NCBI RefSeq assembly: GCF_015350795.1
Contig: NZ_JADKSH010000001.1
Location: 372,461-436,460, forward strand
DNA length: 64,000 nt
Direction: 5' to 3'
From: Microbacterium sp. VKM Ac-2870
GTDB taxonomy: Bacteria; Actinomycetota; Actinomycetes; Actinomycetales; Microbacteriaceae
The notes beneath the pieces are model-generated. The model had not been told where the DNA came from. It saw only the letters and a program-made list of their open reading frames with translations, and made no database searches. The translations under genes and the position numbers were made by a program. Of the stretch, positions 48,748 through 59,595 are shown one piece after another (the first letter of the stretch is position 1; every line of letters begins with the position of its first letter).

Positions 48748-48753
48748 AGTCTA
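48748..48753 (-). promoter_or_regulatory. -10 element of pdxR (leaderless)
   Basis: TAGACT on the minus strand, 6 nt before the ATG at 48741. Confidence 0.55.
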
Positions 48754-48774
48754 TGTGACAGGCCATGCTAGCTT

Positions 48775-48788
48775 TTGGCCTAGGCCAA
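48775..48788. promoter_or_regulatory. Palindrome between pdxR and pdxS
   Basis: TTGGCCTAGGCCAA, a perfect 14-bp palindrome, 21 bp beyond the pdxR -10 and 36 bp before the pdxS GTG. It is a candidate PdxR site. Confidence 0.55.
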
Positions 48789-48824
48789 TAATCCGCATCC
48801 GAAACTGCCCCGAAGGAGCTACCC

Positions 48825-49715
48825 GTGTCCACTCCCGTCACCGGATCATCCCGCGTCAAGCGCGGACTCGCCGAGATGCTCAAGGGCGGCGTCATCATGG
48901 ACGTCGTCACCGCCGATCAGGCGAAGATCGCCGAAGACGCCGGCGCCGTCGCCGTCATGGCTCTGGAGCGGGTGCCCGCCGACATCCGAGCGCAGGGGGG
49001 CGTGTCACGCATGAGCGACCCCGACATGATCGACAGCATCATCGAGGCCGTCTCGATCCCCGTGATGGCCAAGGCCCGCATCGGCCACTTCGTCGAGGCA
49101 CAGGTGCTTCAGGAGCTCGGCGTGGACTATATCGACGAATCGGAAGTGCTCTCGCCGGCCGATTACGTCAACCACATCGACAAGTGGAACTTCACCGTGC
49201 CGTTCGTCTGCGGCGCCACCAACCTGGGTGAGGCCCTGCGCCGCATCACCGAGGGCGCCGCGATGATCCGTTCCAAGGGGGAGGCCGGCACCGGCGACGT
49301 CTCGGAGGCGATGAAGCACATCCGCACCATCCGTGGCCAGATCGCCGCACTCGGCGCTCTCGCGCCCGATGAGCTGTACGTCGCCGCGAAGGAGCTGCAG
49401 GCTCCGTACGAGCTCGTCGCCGAGGTCGCATCGTCCGGCACGTTGCCGGTCGTGATGTTCGTCGCGGGCGGCGTCGCTACTCCGGCGGATGCCGCGATGA
49501 TGATGCAGTTGGGCGCCGACGGCGTGTTCGTCGGCTCGGGCATCTTCAAGAGCGGCAACCCCGCCGCACGCGCAGCGGCCATCGTCAAGGCCACGACGTT
49601 CTTCGACGACGCCACCATCATCGCCGACGTCTCGCGCGGCCTTGGGGAGGCGATGGTCGGCATCAACGTGACCGACGTGCCGGCACCGCACCGTCTCGCC
49701 GAGCGCGGCTGGTGA
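48825..49715 (+). CDS. pdxS: Pyridoxal 5'-phosphate synthase, PdxS subunit
   Basis: Lyase subunit that makes PLP from ribose 5-phosphate, glyceraldehyde 3-phosphate and ammonia. 296 aa (beta/alpha)8 barrel with [20 protein letters not shown], the catalytic lysine region [13 protein letters not shown], and [33 protein letters not shown] 48825 follows GAAGGAGC. It is coupled to pdxT by a GTGA overlap. Confidence 0.97.
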   Translation: MSTPVTGSSRVKRGLAEMLKGGVIMDVVTADQAKIAEDAGAVAVMALERVPADIRAQGGVSRMSDPDMIDSIIEAVSIPVMAKARIGHFVEAQVLQELGVDYIDESEVLSPADYVNHIDKWNFTVPFVCGATNLGEALRRITEGAAMIRSKGEAGTGDVSEAMKHIRTIRGQIAALGALAPDELYVAAKELQAPYELVAEVASSGTLPVVMFVAGGVATPADAAMMMQLGADGVFVGSGIFKSGNPAARAAAIVKATTFFDDATIIADVSRGLGEAMVGINVTDVPAPHRLAERGW

Positions 49716-50332
49716 CCGACGGGATGCCGCGGGTCGGCGTCCTCGCGCTGCAGGGCGACGTCCGCGAGCACATCCGCATGCTCACGCGGCTCGGCGCCGA
49801 TGCCGTGCCCGTGCGGCGCCCGGAGGAACTCGCCGCCGTATCGGGACTCGCGATCCCGGGTGGCGAGTCGAGTGTGATCGACAAGCTCTCCCGGATCTTC
49901 GGGATGCAAGAACCGATCCGCAGGGCGATCGCCGACGGGCTGCCCGTCTACGGCACGTGCGCGGGACTCATCCTGCTCGCCGACCGCGTCGCCGACGGCA
50001 TCGCGGGCCAGCAGAGTTTCGGCGGCCTCGACATCACCGTGCAGCGCAACGCCTTCGGGTCTCAGGTGGATTCGTTCGAGACGGAGCTCGCTGTCGCGGG
50101 TTTCGACGAGCCGGTCTCCGCGAGCTTCATCCGCGCCCCCCGCGTGATCGAGGTCGGTGCCTCCGTCGACGTTCTCGCGACCCTCCCCGACGGCGATATC
50201 GTCGCTGTGCGCCAAGGGACGCTGCTCGGCACGGCGTTTCACCCCGAAGTGTCGGGGGAGACCCGCTTTCACGAGCTGCTTCTCGAGATGGTGCGCATGC
50301 GGCGCGTGACGCGGGTTACCGTACAGGCATGA
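49712..50332 (+). CDS. pdxT: Pyridoxal 5'-phosphate synthase, glutaminase subunit PdxT
   Basis: Supplies ammonia from glutamine to PdxS. 206 aa class I glutaminase: [12 protein letters not shown] at the start, [12 protein letters not shown], the catalytic Cys in [11 protein letters not shown], and the His-Glu pair in [15 protein letters not shown]. It overlaps pdxS upstream (GTGA) and DUF1697 downstream (ATGA). A TACCGT inside its 3' end may start a separate DUF1697 transcript. Confidence 0.96.
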   Translation: MTDGMPRVGVLALQGDVREHIRMLTRLGADAVPVRRPEELAAVSGLAIPGGESSVIDKLSRIFGMQEPIRRAIADGLPVYGTCAGLILLADRVADGIAGQQSFGGLDITVQRNAFGSQVDSFETELAVAGFDEPVSASFIRAPRVIEVGASVDVLATLPDGDIVAVRQGTLLGTAFHPEVSGETRFHELLLEMVRMRRVTRVTVQA

Positions 50333-50862
50333 CGACCTGGGTGGCGCTCCTGCGCGGAGTCAATGTGAACGGCATCACCATCCGCAGCGCCGACCTCGCG
50401 GCACTGCTGCGCGATCTCGGCCTGGGCGACGTGAAGACCTTCCTCGCCAGCGGCAACGCCCGGTTCACCGCAGACGTCGACGTCGCCGGCCGCGCCGAGC
50501 TCAAAGCACGCATCGAGGCGGCCCTGCGCGAACGCTTCGGTTACGACGCGTGGATCGTCCTGGTCACCATCAACGAGTTGGAGGCGGCCGCCACGGCCTA
50601 CCCCTTCGACGCAAACGACGCGACGCGCCAGCCCTATGTGGTCTTCTGCAGCGAGATCGCCGTCCGCGATGCCCTGGTGGATGCCGCGGCATCCCTCGAC
50701 AGCGAGGAAGACCCGACCCACCCCGGATTCGGCGTCGTCTACTGGAGTCCGGAGAAGGGCCGCACGCTCGACACGCCGTTCGGCACGCTCCTCGGCCGCG
50801 CCGAATACAAGCCGACGACGACCACCCGCAACCTGCGGACACTGATCAGAATCCTGGGCTGA
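50329..50862 (+). CDS. DUF1697 protein
   Basis: 177 aa. Starts [46 protein letters not shown], typical of DUF1697, whose members have no proven role. The ATG overlaps the pdxT stop, but TACCGT (50317-50322) lies exactly 6 nt upstream, so it may also have its own leaderless transcript. Confidence 0.85.
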   Translation: MTTWVALLRGVNVNGITIRSADLAALLRDLGLGDVKTFLASGNARFTADVDVAGRAELKARIEAALRERFGYDAWIVLVTINELEAAATAYPFDANDATRQPYVVFCSEIAVRDALVDAAASLDSEEDPTHPGFGVVYWSPEKGRTLDTPFGTLLGRAEYKPTTTTRNLRTLIRILG

Positions 50863-50896
50863 AAACCACCGGTGACGCCTGAGTAAACTGGAGATC

Positions 50897-51655
50897 ATGT
50901 CCGGACACTCCAAATGGGCCACGACCAAGCACAAGAAGGCGGTCATCGACTCCCGCCGCGCGAAGTCGTGGGCGAAGCTCATCAAGAACATCGAAGTCGC
51001 CTCCAAGCTGGGCGGACCGGATCTGCAGGGGAACCCGACCCTCTTCGACGCCGTTCTGAAGGCGAAGAAGACCTCCGTCCCCAAAGACAACATCGATCGC
51101 GCCATCAAGCGCGGCGCGGGCATCGGCGGCGACGCTGTCGAGTACTCGTCGATCATGTATGAGGGGTACGGACCCAACGGTGTGGCCCTCATGATCGAGT
51201 GTCTGACCGACAACAAGAACCGCGCCGCCGCTGAGGTCCGCACGGCCCTCAGCCGCAACGGCGGAACGCTGGCCGACCCGGGCTCGGTCGCCTACAACTT
51301 CACCCGCAAGGGCGTGATCGTCGTGTCCGACGAGGGTACGACCGAAGACGACGTCATGCTCGCGGCGCTCGAGGCGGGCGCCGAAGAGATCGAACCGCAC
51401 GCGCAGGGCTTCGAGGTCATCACCGAGGCATCCGATCTCGTCTCGGTGCGCTCGGCACTCGCCGACGCGGGCATCGAGTACGAATCCGCCGACGTGGAGT
51501 TCGTGCCGAACCTCAAGGTCGAGATCGATGCAGAGACCGCCCGCAAAGTGTTCCGACTCATCGACGCCCTCGAAGAGAGCGAAGACGTGCAGAACGTCTT
51601 CAGCAACTTCGACCTGAGCGCCGACGTTCAAGCCGAGCTCGAGGAAGACGAGTAA
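50897..51655 (+). CDS. yebC: YebC/PmpR-family protein
   Basis: 252 aa protein beginning [20 protein letters not shown], the family signature. YebC proteins are known as transcription regulators and, more recently, as ribosome-associated translation factors. Conserved [25 protein letters not shown] is present. TAAACT ends 7 nt before the ATG. It lies just upstream of ruvCAB, the common bacterial order yebC-ruvC-ruvA-ruvB. Confidence 0.94.
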   Translation: MSGHSKWATTKHKKAVIDSRRAKSWAKLIKNIEVASKLGGPDLQGNPTLFDAVLKAKKTSVPKDNIDRAIKRGAGIGGDAVEYSSIMYEGYGPNGVALMIECLTDNKNRAAAEVRTALSRNGGTLADPGSVAYNFTRKGVIVVSDEGTTEDDVMLAALEAGAEEIEPHAQGFEVITEASDLVSVRSALADAGIEYESADVEFVPNLKVEIDAETARKVFRLIDALEESEDVQNVFSNFDLSADVQAELEEDE

Positions 51656-51704
51656 GCGGCGTTTCGACTCGCGAGGCGGAACGCCGATGCCCGCACACTG
51701 CGCT

Positions 51705-51710
51705 TAGCGT
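51705..51710 (+). promoter_or_regulatory. -10 element of ruvC (leaderless)
   Basis: TAGCGT, 6 nt before the GTG at 51717. Confidence 0.55.
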
Positions 51711-51716
51711 GGGGGA

Positions 51717-52280
51717 GTGACACCCGCTCTTCGCGTTCTCGGCATCGACCCCGGCTTGACCCGCTGCGGCGTCGGGGTGGTCGACGTGCGCGCCGACCGG
51801 TCGGCGACGCTCGTCCATGTGAGCGTCGTACGCTCCGGCGCGGATCTGCCCATCTCCGAGCGGCTGGCGCTGATCGCAGCGGGACTGCGAGAGGTCATCG
51901 CTGCGCACCGCCCGCACGTCGTCGCGGTCGAGCGGGTGTTCGCGCAGCAGAACCGCAGCACGGTAATGGGCACAGCCCAGGCGAGCGGAATCGCGCTGCT
52001 GCTCGCCGCCGAGAACGGCCTGCCTGCGGCGACCCACACGCCCTCGGAGGTGAAGGCCGCCATCACCGGATATGGGTCAGCCGATAAACGTCAGGTGCAG
52101 ACGATGGTCGCGCGCGTTCTTCGGCTCGATGCCCTTCCGCAGCCCGCCGATGCGGCGGATGCCCTCGCGATAGCGCTCTGCCACGGCTGGCGCCGTGACG
52201 CGCCGACAGCAGGAGGAACCGGAGCGCTCACTCCGGCTCAGCGCGCCTGGGCCGATGCCGAACGGGCCGCACGGCGCTGA
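51717..52280 (+). CDS. ruvC: Holliday junction resolvase RuvC
   Basis: Endonuclease that cleaves Holliday junctions with RuvAB. 187 aa, RNase H-like fold: LGIDPGLTRCGVGVVD (first Asp), VVAVERVFAQQN (Glu), and the C-terminal DAADALAIALCHGW (Asp pair). The GTG at 51717 is set by the -10 6 nt upstream and the family length. ruvA follows after 61 nt with its own -10. Confidence 0.95.
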   Translation: MTPALRVLGIDPGLTRCGVGVVDVRADRSATLVHVSVVRSGADLPISERLALIAAGLREVIAAHRPHVVAVERVFAQQNRSTVMGTAQASGIALLLAAENGLPAATHTPSEVKAAITGYGSADKRQVQTMVARVLRLDALPQPADAADALAIALCHGWRRDAPTAGGTGALTPAQRAWADAERAARR

Positions 52281-52329
52281 GCGCGCGGGCGAGACGCGTG
52301 TCGCTCGAACAAAGCTGCGAACGACTGTC

Positions 52330-52335
52330 TAGGGT
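52330..52335 (+). promoter_or_regulatory. -10 element of ruvA (leaderless)
   Basis: TAGGGT, 6 nt before the ATG at 52342. Confidence 0.55.
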
Positions 52336-52341
52336 GGTGGC

Positions 52342-52968
52342 ATGATCTCTTCGCTGCGTGGCCGCATCCTGCACCTGGACGCAGAATCGGCCATCATCGA
52401 GGTCGGCGGCGTCGGCTTCAGCGTCGCCATCTCGGCCGCGCTGGCACGGTCGCTGCATCTCGGCGACGACATATTGCTCCACACGGCACTCATCGTGCGC
52501 GAAGACGCGCTGTCACTGTTCGGCTTCGCCGACCGCGAAGAGTTGAGCGTCTTCCATCACCTGCTGAGCGTTTCGGGGGTGGGGCCGAAGTCTGCTCTCG
52601 GGGTTCTGTCTGCTTTGAGCGTTCCGCAGATCGCCGACGCCGTCATCGCCGAAGACGACGCCCCCTTCCGTCGCGTCTCGGGCATCGGACCGAAGACCGC
52701 GAAGCTCATCGTCGTCCAACTCGCCGGCAAGCTGCAGGCATCGGTGGGCTCGGCATCCCTGCCCGCCTCCGCCGCCGCACGTGGCGACGTCGCCGGCCAG
52801 GTCGTGGCGGCGCTGACCGCACTCGGCTGGAACGAACGGACCAGCGTCGAGGCCGTGTCGATGGTCGTGGATGCCGCGACCGATGCTGAACGCCACTCGG
52901 TGCCCGTGCTGCTGAAGCTCGCGCTCGCCCAACTCGGCCCCGCCCGACCGGAGCGTGCCGGTGTCTGA
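52342..52968 (+). CDS. ruvA: Holliday junction DNA-binding protein RuvA
   Basis: 208 aa. OB-fold N-terminus ([30 protein letters not shown]), two helix-hairpin-helix motifs ([16 protein letters not shown] and [16 protein letters not shown]), a flexible linker, and C-terminal domain III ([19 protein letters not shown]) that contacts RuvB. It overlaps ruvB. A -10 6 nt upstream suggests independent leaderless transcription of ruvAB. Confidence 0.95.
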   Translation: MISSLRGRILHLDAESAIIEVGGVGFSVAISAALARSLHLGDDILLHTALIVREDALSLFGFADREELSVFHHLLSVSGVGPKSALGVLSALSVPQIADAVIAEDDAPFRRVSGIGPKTAKLIVVQLAGKLQASVGSASLPASAAARGDVAGQVVAALTALGWNERTSVEAVSMVVDAATDAERHSVPVLLKLALAQLGPARPERAGV

Positions 52969-53992
52969 GGCGCTCGATCCGGCCGTCGCCGAAGACGAGA
53001 GAGAACTGGCGGTCGAAGGCGCGCTGCGACCCACCTCGCTCGCCGAGTTCGTCGGGCAGCAGAAGGTTCGCGGACAGCTGCAGCTCTTGCTGGATGCGGC
53101 ACGCATCCAGCAGCGCTCGCCCGACCACATCCTGCTGTCCGGCCCCCCGGGTCTCGGCAAGACCACGCTCGCCATGATCGTCGCGCACGAGAGCAGCCGA
53201 CCGCTGCGCCTCTCGAGCGGCCCGGCGATCCAGCACGCCGGAGATCTGGCCGCGCTGTTGTCGAGCCTGGTGCCGGGTGAGGTGCTCTTCATTGACGAGA
53301 TCCACCGCATGGCGCGATCCGCCGAAGAGATGCTCTACCTCGCAATGGAGGATTTCCGGATCGACATCATGGTCGGCAAGGGCGCCGGCGCCACGAGCAT
53401 CCCACTCGATCTGGCGCCCTTCACCCTGGTCGGGGCGACGACCCGCTCCGGCATGCTGCCCAACCCGCTGCGCGATCGCTTCGGATTCACGGCGCACCTG
53501 GAGTACTACGAGCCCGAAGAACTCGAACAGGTCGTCTCCCGCTCGGCCCACGTGCTCGGCGTCGACCTGCCGCCGTCTGCCCGCTCGGAGATCGCGCGTC
53601 GTTCCCGGGGCACGCCCCGCATCGCGAACCGCCTGCTGCGCCGCGTGCGCGACTACATCATCGTCTACGGCACGGGCACACCGACGGCATCCGACGCTCA
53701 CGTCTCCGCCGCCCTCGAGCTGTATGACGTCGACGCGATCGGCCTCGACCGTCTCGACCGGGCGGTACTGGATGCCGTGGTCCGACGCTTCCGCGGCGGT
53801 CCGGTGGGGCTCAGCACGCTCGCTGTGACCGTCGGCGAGGAGGCCGAGACCATCGAGTCGGTCGTCGAGCCCTACCTCGTTCGCATCGGCTTTCTCGGCC
53901 GCACCCCGCGTGGACGCGTGGCAACTCCGGAGGCCTACGCCCACCTGCGCGTCGCGCAGCCCGGTGAGGCGCTGAGATTCGATGACCTATAA
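52961..53992 (+). CDS. ruvB: Holliday junction branch-migration ATPase RuvB
   Basis: 343 aa AAA+ motor. Walker [12 protein letters not shown], Walker [10 protein letters not shown], sensor [11 protein letters not shown], arginine finger region LRDRFG, and the C-terminal winged helix ending [20 protein letters not shown] 52961 is preferred because GGAG lies 7 nt upstream; GTG 52955 is only 1 nt from it. It overlaps ruvA by 8 nt. A consensus -10 for yajC overlaps its stop codon. Confidence 0.95.
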   Translation: MSEALDPAVAEDERELAVEGALRPTSLAEFVGQQKVRGQLQLLLDAARIQQRSPDHILLSGPPGLGKTTLAMIVAHESSRPLRLSSGPAIQHAGDLAALLSSLVPGEVLFIDEIHRMARSAEEMLYLAMEDFRIDIMVGKGAGATSIPLDLAPFTLVGATTRSGMLPNPLRDRFGFTAHLEYYEPEELEQVVSRSAHVLGVDLPPSARSEIARRSRGTPRIANRLLRRVRDYIIVYGTGTPTASDAHVSAALELYDVDAIGLDRLDRAVLDAVVRRFRGGPVGLSTLAVTVGEEAETIESVVEPYLVRIGFLGRTPRGRVATPEAYAHLRVAQPGEALRFDDL

Positions 53993-53993
53993 T
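53988..53993 (+). promoter_or_regulatory. Consensus -10 (TATAAT) of yajC-secDF
   Basis: TATAAT overlaps the ruvB TAA stop, 64 nt before the yajC ATG. No good -35 is visible. Confidence 0.55.
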
Positions 53994-54057
53994 CACTGAA
54001 GGCTTTCTGCCGCCTTCTTCGCGCCGATCGCGCGAGCTCCCGAAAGGTGTTGTCCGT

Positions 54058-54489
54058 ATGGATTGGATTCTGCTCGTCGCCCTGGTGGCGCTGCTTGGCT
54101 TCATGTTCTGGAGCTCGCGCAAGCGCGCCGCCAAGATGAAGGCCGAGCAGGAGGCCAAGGCTCGCGCGATGGTCCCCGGCGTCAAGGTTCTGCTTCAGGG
54201 CGGCCTCTACGGAACCCTCGTGACGTACGACGGCGAAGACCTCTCGAAAGCAGCCTTCGTCGAGCTCGCGCCCGGCGTCGAGGTCGAGGTCCACAGCCAG
54301 GCCATCCTGCGTGTCGTGGACGAAGAAGAGGGAACGGTCACCGAGGACGAGTTCATCGAGGCGGAGGCCGACCAGGCCGAGTACGCCGCCGATGTCGCCG
54401 GTGGCGTGATCCCCTCGGTCAGCGACGATCACGCCGCGGCGAAGAAGACCGACGCGCCCGAAGCCGGCGACGCCAAGCCCCAGGTCTGA
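54058..54489 (+). CDS. yajC: Preprotein translocase accessory subunit YajC
   Basis: 143 aa. One N-terminal transmembrane helix (MDWILLVALVALLGFMFW), a basic Lys/Arg/Ala segment, the YajC core MVPGVKVLLQGGLYGTLV, and an acidic C-terminal tail. It associates with SecDF at the Sec translocon. GAAAGGTG lies about 9 nt upstream. It is the first gene of yajC-secD-secF. Confidence 0.92.
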   Translation: MDWILLVALVALLGFMFWSSRKRAAKMKAEQEAKARAMVPGVKVLLQGGLYGTLVTYDGEDLSKAAFVELAPGVEVEVHSQAILRVVDEEEGTVTEDEFIEAEADQAEYAADVAGGVIPSVSDDHAAAKKTDAPEAGDAKPQV

Positions 54490-54527
54490 TCGCTCCGCGC
54501 AACGCTCCCGAAGAAAGCTGACCCTCC

Positions 54528-56270
54528 GTGGCCACACCCACCCCTGTGCGCCGTGCCTGGCGCGCGCTGACCGGTCTCCTCGTCATCACCGCACTGCTGT
54601 TCGGCGTGAACGCGCTCGGCGTGTTCGTCTTCGGTAAGAGCTCGTGGGCGCCTGAGCTGGCGCTCGATCTGCAGGGCGGTACGCAGATCATCCTCGAGGC
54701 GAAGACGCCTGACGGGGCGAGCCCGACCACCGACCAGATGAACCAGGCCGCGGCGATCATCCGTCAGCGCGTCGACGCGTCCGGTGTGGGGGAGTCGGAT
54801 ATCACGACACAGGCCGGCAACCAGATCGTCGTGCAGATTCCGGGTCCGGCCGACGAAGAAACGCGCAAGCGGATCGAGTCATCGGCTCAGATGCAGCTGC
54901 GCGCGGTGCTGGCGACCACGGCTGCCAGCACATCGTTCGTGGGCCAGGACGGCAACTCGACGCCGTACCCGACGCCCGACCCGGGCCTGCCGTCCACGCC
55001 GACCGCGGCGCCCACCAACGGCAGCGACCTCAGCTGGATCACGCCGGCGCTGCAGGCGAAGTTCCTCGCGTACGACTGCACCGCCAAGGACAACGACCCG
55101 GCGAACAGCCCCGCGGGAGAGCCGCTGATCGCGTGCGACCCGTCGGGCACGGCCAAATACCTCCTCGGTCCGGTGGAGCTCGACGGCTCCGCCATCAGCG
55201 ACGCGACGAGCGGCATGAACACCCAGAACGGCCAGTGGGTCGTCAACATCGTCTTCAACGATCAGGGCACGAAGACCTTCGGTGAGGTCAGCCAGCGCCT
55301 GTACGCCTTCACCCAGGCCGGCAAGTCGCCGCAGAACCAGTTCGCGTTCGTCCTCGACGGGGCGGTCATCTCGGCTCCCTCGATGAACGGCGTGATCCTC
55401 GACGGCAAGCCGCAGATCAGCGGGTCGTTCAACCAGGAGAGCGCCAAGACGCTGTCGGACCAGCTCAAGTACGGGGCGCTCCCGCTGAGCTTCGGCATCG
55501 TCAGCGACAACGCCATCTCCGCCACGCTGGGATCGCAGCAGCTGCAGATCGGCCTGATCGCCGGCCTCATCGGCCTCGCTCTGGTCGCCCTCTACTCACT
55601 GATCGTCTATCGGGCGCTCGGCTTCGTGATCATCGCCTCGCTCGGGGTGATGGGCGTGCTCACCTACATCACGCTCTGCATCCTCGCGTGGCGCATGGGC
55701 TTCCGCCTTTCGCTGGCGGGCGTCGCGGGTCTGATCGTCACGATCGGCTTCACCGCCGACTCCTTCATCGTGTACTTCGAACGCATCCGAGACGAGCTGC
55801 GCGACGGAAAGTCGATCACCGGCGCAGTCGAAGACGGCTGGGGTCGCGCGAAGCGCACGATCTACATCTCGAAGTCGATCAACATCCTGGCGGCTGTGGT
55901 CCTGTACATCCTCGCGGATGCCACGGTGAAGGGCTTCGCGTTCACGCTCGGGCTCACCACGCTCATCGACATCCTGATCTTCATCCTGTTCACGCACCCG
56001 GTGCTCCAGTTGCTCGCGCGAACTCGCTTCTTCGGCGGTGGGCACCCGCTGTCGGGTCTGGACCCCGACGCACTCGGCGCGGTCTACCGAGGGCGTGCGC
56101 AGTTCCGTAGCCCCGTCGAGGCGGGAACCGCTAAGGGCGCCGCGGCGCGACGCACCGCGCGCTCGCGCGGCGAGGCGGAGCGTCGCCAGACGATCGCCGA
56201 ACGCAAGCAAGCCGAACTGGCCGCCAAGAACAGTACGAAACCGAGCTCGACCACGGAGGGAGACGACTGA
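54528..56270 (+). CDS. secD: Protein translocase subunit SecD
   Basis: 580 aa membrane protein using the proton gradient to help Sec export. First helix at about 12-32, then LALDLQGGTQIILEA (family signature), a large extracytoplasmic domain including a Thr/Pro/Asn-rich insert around 150-175, and five helices from about 345 (IGLIAGLIGLALVALYSLIVY) with GFTADSFIVYFERIRDEL. The C-terminal tail is highly basic/Ala-rich. The GTG start has a weak SD. The stop shares a base with the secF start (TGATG). Confidence 0.95.
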   Translation: MATPTPVRRAWRALTGLLVITALLFGVNALGVFVFGKSSWAPELALDLQGGTQIILEAKTPDGASPTTDQMNQAAAIIRQRVDASGVGESDITTQAGNQIVVQIPGPADEETRKRIESSAQMQLRAVLATTAASTSFVGQDGNSTPYPTPDPGLPSTPTAAPTNGSDLSWITPALQAKFLAYDCTAKDNDPANSPAGEPLIACDPSGTAKYLLGPVELDGSAISDATSGMNTQNGQWVVNIVFNDQGTKTFGEVSQRLYAFTQAGKSPQNQFAFVLDGAVISAPSMNGVILDGKPQISGSFNQESAKTLSDQLKYGALPLSFGIVSDNAISATLGSQQLQIGLIAGLIGLALVALYSLIVYRALGFVIIASLGVMGVLTYITLCILAWRMGFRLSLAGVAGLIVTIGFTADSFIVYFERIRDELRDGKSITGAVEDGWGRAKRTIYISKSINILAAVVLYILADATVKGFAFTLGLTTLIDILIFILFTHPVLQLLARTRFFGGGHPLSGLDPDALGAVYRGRAQFRSPVEAGTAKGAAARRTARSRGEAERRQTIAERKQAELAAKNSTKPSSTTEGDD

Positions 56271-57259
56271 TGCGCTCCATGAACGAGTTCGGAAACGATC
56301 TCTACACCGGCAAGACGTCCTTCCCGTTCGTCGGCCGCCGCCGCCTGTGGTTCATGATCGCCGCTGTGCTGGTGATCGGCGCCGCGCTGGTGCCTCTGTT
56401 GCGCCCGATCGAGTTCTCGATCGAGTTCACCGGCGGATCGCAGTTCACGGTCAACCAGGTCGCCAACCCCGACCAGGCTGCTGCCACGGCCGCCGTGCAC
56501 TCTGTGGTCCCGGATACGGCGACCAAAGTGACCACCATCGGTTCGGATGCCCTGCGCATCCAGACCAACCAGATGACCAACGCTGACACGCAGTCGGTCA
56601 CGACCGCCCTGGCGCAGAAGTTCGGCGTCACGGAGTCCGATGTCAGCTCGTCGTTCATCGGGCCGAGTTGGGGCCAGGACGTCACCCGGCAGTCACTGTG
56701 GGGTCTCGGCATCTTCCTGGCTCTGACGTTCGTCATCCTGGCGATCTACTTCCGCACCTGGAAGATGTCGGTTGCCGCCATCATCGGTCTGGTCGATGTT
56801 CTCGTCATCACCGTCGGCGTCTACGCGCTCTTCGGTTTCGAGATCTCGCCGGCGGCGGTGATCGGCTTCCTCACGATCCTCTCTTACTCGCTGTACGACA
56901 CCACCGTCGTCTTCGACAAGATCCGAGAGAACACGCGCGACGATGGCGAGAAATCGGGTCGCACCTTCGGCGAATCGGTGAACCTCGCGGTGAACCAGAC
57001 GCTGATCCGATCGATCAACACCACCGTGGTGGCGGCGATTCCGACCGGTGCGATCCTCTTCATCGGCGCTCTCTGGCTCGGTGCGCAGACGCTGACCGAC
57101 ATCTCGCTGTCGATCTTCGTCGGCACGATCGTGGCGGCGTACTCGACCCTGTTCGTCGCGGCGCCGCTGTACTCGCTGCTGCGCGAGAACGAATCCGACC
57201 TCAAGTCCCGAGATGCCCGCGTGCTGTCCGCACGCGCGCGTGCACAGGTCTCCGCGTGA
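56270..57259 (+). CDS. secF: Protein translocase subunit SecF
   Basis: 329 aa, six transmembrane helices. Family marks are IEFSIEFTGGSQFTV after the first helix and GFLTILSYSLYDTTVVFDKIREN in the helical core. ATG 56270 follows GGAGGGAG by 7 nt inside the end of secD; an ATG at 56279 is also possible. A short GCCCGG/CCGGGC hairpin (57265-57281) follows the stop. Confidence 0.95.
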   Translation: MRSMNEFGNDLYTGKTSFPFVGRRRLWFMIAAVLVIGAALVPLLRPIEFSIEFTGGSQFTVNQVANPDQAAATAAVHSVVPDTATKVTTIGSDALRIQTNQMTNADTQSVTTALAQKFGVTESDVSSSFIGPSWGQDVTRQSLWGLGIFLALTFVILAIYFRTWKMSVAAIIGLVDVLVITVGVYALFGFEISPAAVIGFLTILSYSLYDTTVVFDKIRENTRDDGEKSGRTFGESVNLAVNQTLIRSINTTVVAAIPTGAILFIGALWLGAQTLTDISLSIFVGTIVAAYSTLFVAAPLYSLLRENESDLKSRDARVLSARARAQVSA

Positions 57260-57318
57260 GCGTTGCCCGGTCGCGCCGGGCGTAGGATTGACGGATCATT
57301 CAACGCGGAGGTGAGCGG

Positions 57319-59595
57319 ATGGCCGAGACGGTTCCCACGTCTGCCAGTGCCGGAAACGTCGCGCCCCCGCCCAGTTCGCTGCGCCGCCTCGTGCCGCGCA
57401 TCTTCTCACGTGCCCCGTCCCGCGACGGCGTTGAACCGCTGATCCGCACAGTGCGCACGCACCACCCCAAAGGCGACGTCGCGATCATCGAGCGCGCCTA
57501 CCAGGTTGCTGCCCGCGCGCACGCGAGCCAGAAGCGGCAGAGTGGCGAGCCGTACATCACGCATCCGCTTGCGGTGGCTCAGATCCTCGCCGATCTGGGG
57601 CTCGGCCCCCGCGCGATCGCGGCGGCCCTGCTGCACGACACGGTGGAGGACACCGACTATCGCCTCGACCAGCTGACCGCCGATTTCGGTGACGAGGTCG
57701 CAATGCTCGTCGATGGCGTCACGAAGCTCGACAAGGTCAAGTACGGGGATGCTGCGCAGGCCGAGACGGTCCGCAAGATGATCGTGGCGATGTCCAAGGA
57801 CATCCGCGTGCTCATCATCAAACTCGCCGACCGCCTGCACAACGCGCGCACGTGGGGGTTCGTCCCACCCGAGAAGGCCGCCAAGAAGGCGACCGAGACC
57901 CTGGAGATCTACGCGCCGCTCGCGAACCGCCTCGGCATCCAGGCGGTCAAGAGCGAACTCGAAGACCTCTCCTTCGCGGTGCTCCACCCCAAGCTCTACG
58001 CCGAGATCGACAGCCTGGTCAAGCAGCGCACACCGCAGCGCGAGGAATACGTCCACAAGGTGATCGACGCCGTCGAAGCGGATCTTCGCGACCTGCGGAT
58101 TCGTGGACGCGTGATGGGGCGCCCCAAGCAGTTGTACTCGGTGTACCAGAAGATGGTCGTGCGCGGCCGCGAGTTCGACGACATCTACGACCTCATCGGC
58201 ATCCGCGTGCTGGTCAACACCGTGCGCGACTGCTACGCCGTGCTGGGCTCGATCCACGCACGCTGGACGCCGATTCCCGGGCGGTTCAAGGACTACGTCG
58301 CCACGCCGAAGTTCAACCTCTACCAGTCGCTGCACACGACGGTCATCGGCCCGGGCGGCCGCACCGTCGAGATCCAGATCCGCACCAACGAGATGCACCA
58401 GCAGGCCGAGTACGGCGTCGCGGCGCACTGGAAGTACAAGGAGCGGATGGCGGGCGGCAAGGGCGATGCCAAGGCCGTCGACACCGACATGGCGTGGATC
58501 GCGCATATCTCCGATTGGCAGGCTGAGACCGCCGACCCGGGGGAGTTCCTCGACTCGCTGCGCTTCGAGATCGGCGCCAAAGAGGTCTACGTCTTCACGC
58601 CGAAGGGTCGGGTCATCGGCTTGCCGGCGGGCGGAACACCGGTCGACTTCGCGTATGCGGTGCACACCGAGGTCGGTCATCGCACGATGGGGGCGAAGGT
58701 CAACGGTCGTCTCGTGCCACTCGAGTCCGAGCTGCACTCGGGTGACGTGGTCGAGGTCTTCACCTCGAAGAACCCGGATGCCGGTCCCAGCCAAGACTGG
58801 CTGGGGTTCGTCAAGAGCACGCGCGCGCGCAACAAGATCCGCGGGTGGTTCACGAAGGAACGCCGCGAGGAAGCGGTCGAGCAGGGCAAGGATGCGATCG
58901 CGCGCGCCATGCGCCGACAGAACCTGCCGCTGCAGCGACTGATGAACCAGGATTCGTTTGCCGAGGTCGCCCACCAGCTGAAGTACGAGGACGTCACCGC
59001 GCTGTACGCCGCCGTCGGCGAAGGCCACGTGTCGACCCAGTCGGTGATCGAGAAGGTCACGGCACTGGTGAGTTCCGAAGAGGATACCTCGACCGGACCG
59101 ATCGAGATCCCGCACATCGGACGCTCCAAGGCGCCGCGTGGGGGAGACTCCGGCGTGCTCGTGCGCGGTGCCCCCGACATCCTCGTCAAGCTCGCGAAGT
59201 GCTGCACACCGGTTCCCGGCGACGACGTCGTCGGTTTCGTGACGCGCGGCAGTGGTGTTTCGGTACACCGCGCCGACTGCACGAACGTGAAGTCGCTGAA
59301 AGACGAGCCCGACCGGATGATCGATGTCGCCTGGGCGCCGACGACCAAGAGCGTGTTCCTGGTGCACATCCAGGTGGAGGCTCTCGACCGCTCGGGCCTG
59401 CTCAGCGACATCACGCGTGTGCTCAGCGAGCACCACGTGAACATCCTCTCCGCCTCGGTGCAGACGACGAATGACCGCCTGGCGCTCAGCCGCTACGTCT
59501 TCGAGATGGGCGACATCGTGCATCTGGATCGTGTGCTGAACGCGGTGCGACGGATCGACGCGGTCTACGACGTGTACCGTGTCACCTCCTCCTGA
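57319..59595 (+). CDS. rel: Bifunctional (p)ppGpp synthetase/hydrolase Rel
   Basis: 758 aa RelA/SpoT homologue of the stringent response. HD hydrolase domain with intact HDTVEDTD and [11 protein letters not shown]; synthetase domain with [35 protein letters not shown]; then TGS ([31 protein letters not shown]), a Cys/His region ([31 protein letters not shown]) and a C-terminal ACT domain. Both activities look intact. TAGGAT (57283-57288) and GGAGGTGAG give a promoter with a short leader. Located after secDF, as in other actinobacteria. Confidence 0.95.
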   Translation: MAETVPTSASAGNVAPPPSSLRRLVPRIFSRAPSRDGVEPLIRTVRTHHPKGDVAIIERAYQVAARAHASQKRQSGEPYITHPLAVAQILADLGLGPRAIAAALLHDTVEDTDYRLDQLTADFGDEVAMLVDGVTKLDKVKYGDAAQAETVRKMIVAMSKDIRVLIIKLADRLHNARTWGFVPPEKAAKKATETLEIYAPLANRLGIQAVKSELEDLSFAVLHPKLYAEIDSLVKQRTPQREEYVHKVIDAVEADLRDLRIRGRVMGRPKQLYSVYQKMVVRGREFDDIYDLIGIRVLVNTVRDCYAVLGSIHARWTPIPGRFKDYVATPKFNLYQSLHTTVIGPGGRTVEIQIRTNEMHQQAEYGVAAHWKYKERMAGGKGDAKAVDTDMAWIAHISDWQAETADPGEFLDSLRFEIGAKEVYVFTPKGRVIGLPAGGTPVDFAYAVHTEVGHRTMGAKVNGRLVPLESELHSGDVVEVFTSKNPDAGPSQDWLGFVKSTRARNKIRGWFTKERREEAVEQGKDAIARAMRRQNLPLQRLMNQDSFAEVAHQLKYEDVTALYAAVGEGHVSTQSVIEKVTALVSSEEDTSTGPIEIPHIGRSKAPRGGDSGVLVRGAPDILVKLAKCCTPVPGDDVVGFVTRGSGVSVHRADCTNVKSLKDEPDRMIDVAWAPTTKSVFLVHIQVEALDRSGLLSDITRVLSEHHVNILSASVQTTNDRLALSRYVFEMGDIVHLDRVLNAVRRIDAVYDVYRVTSS

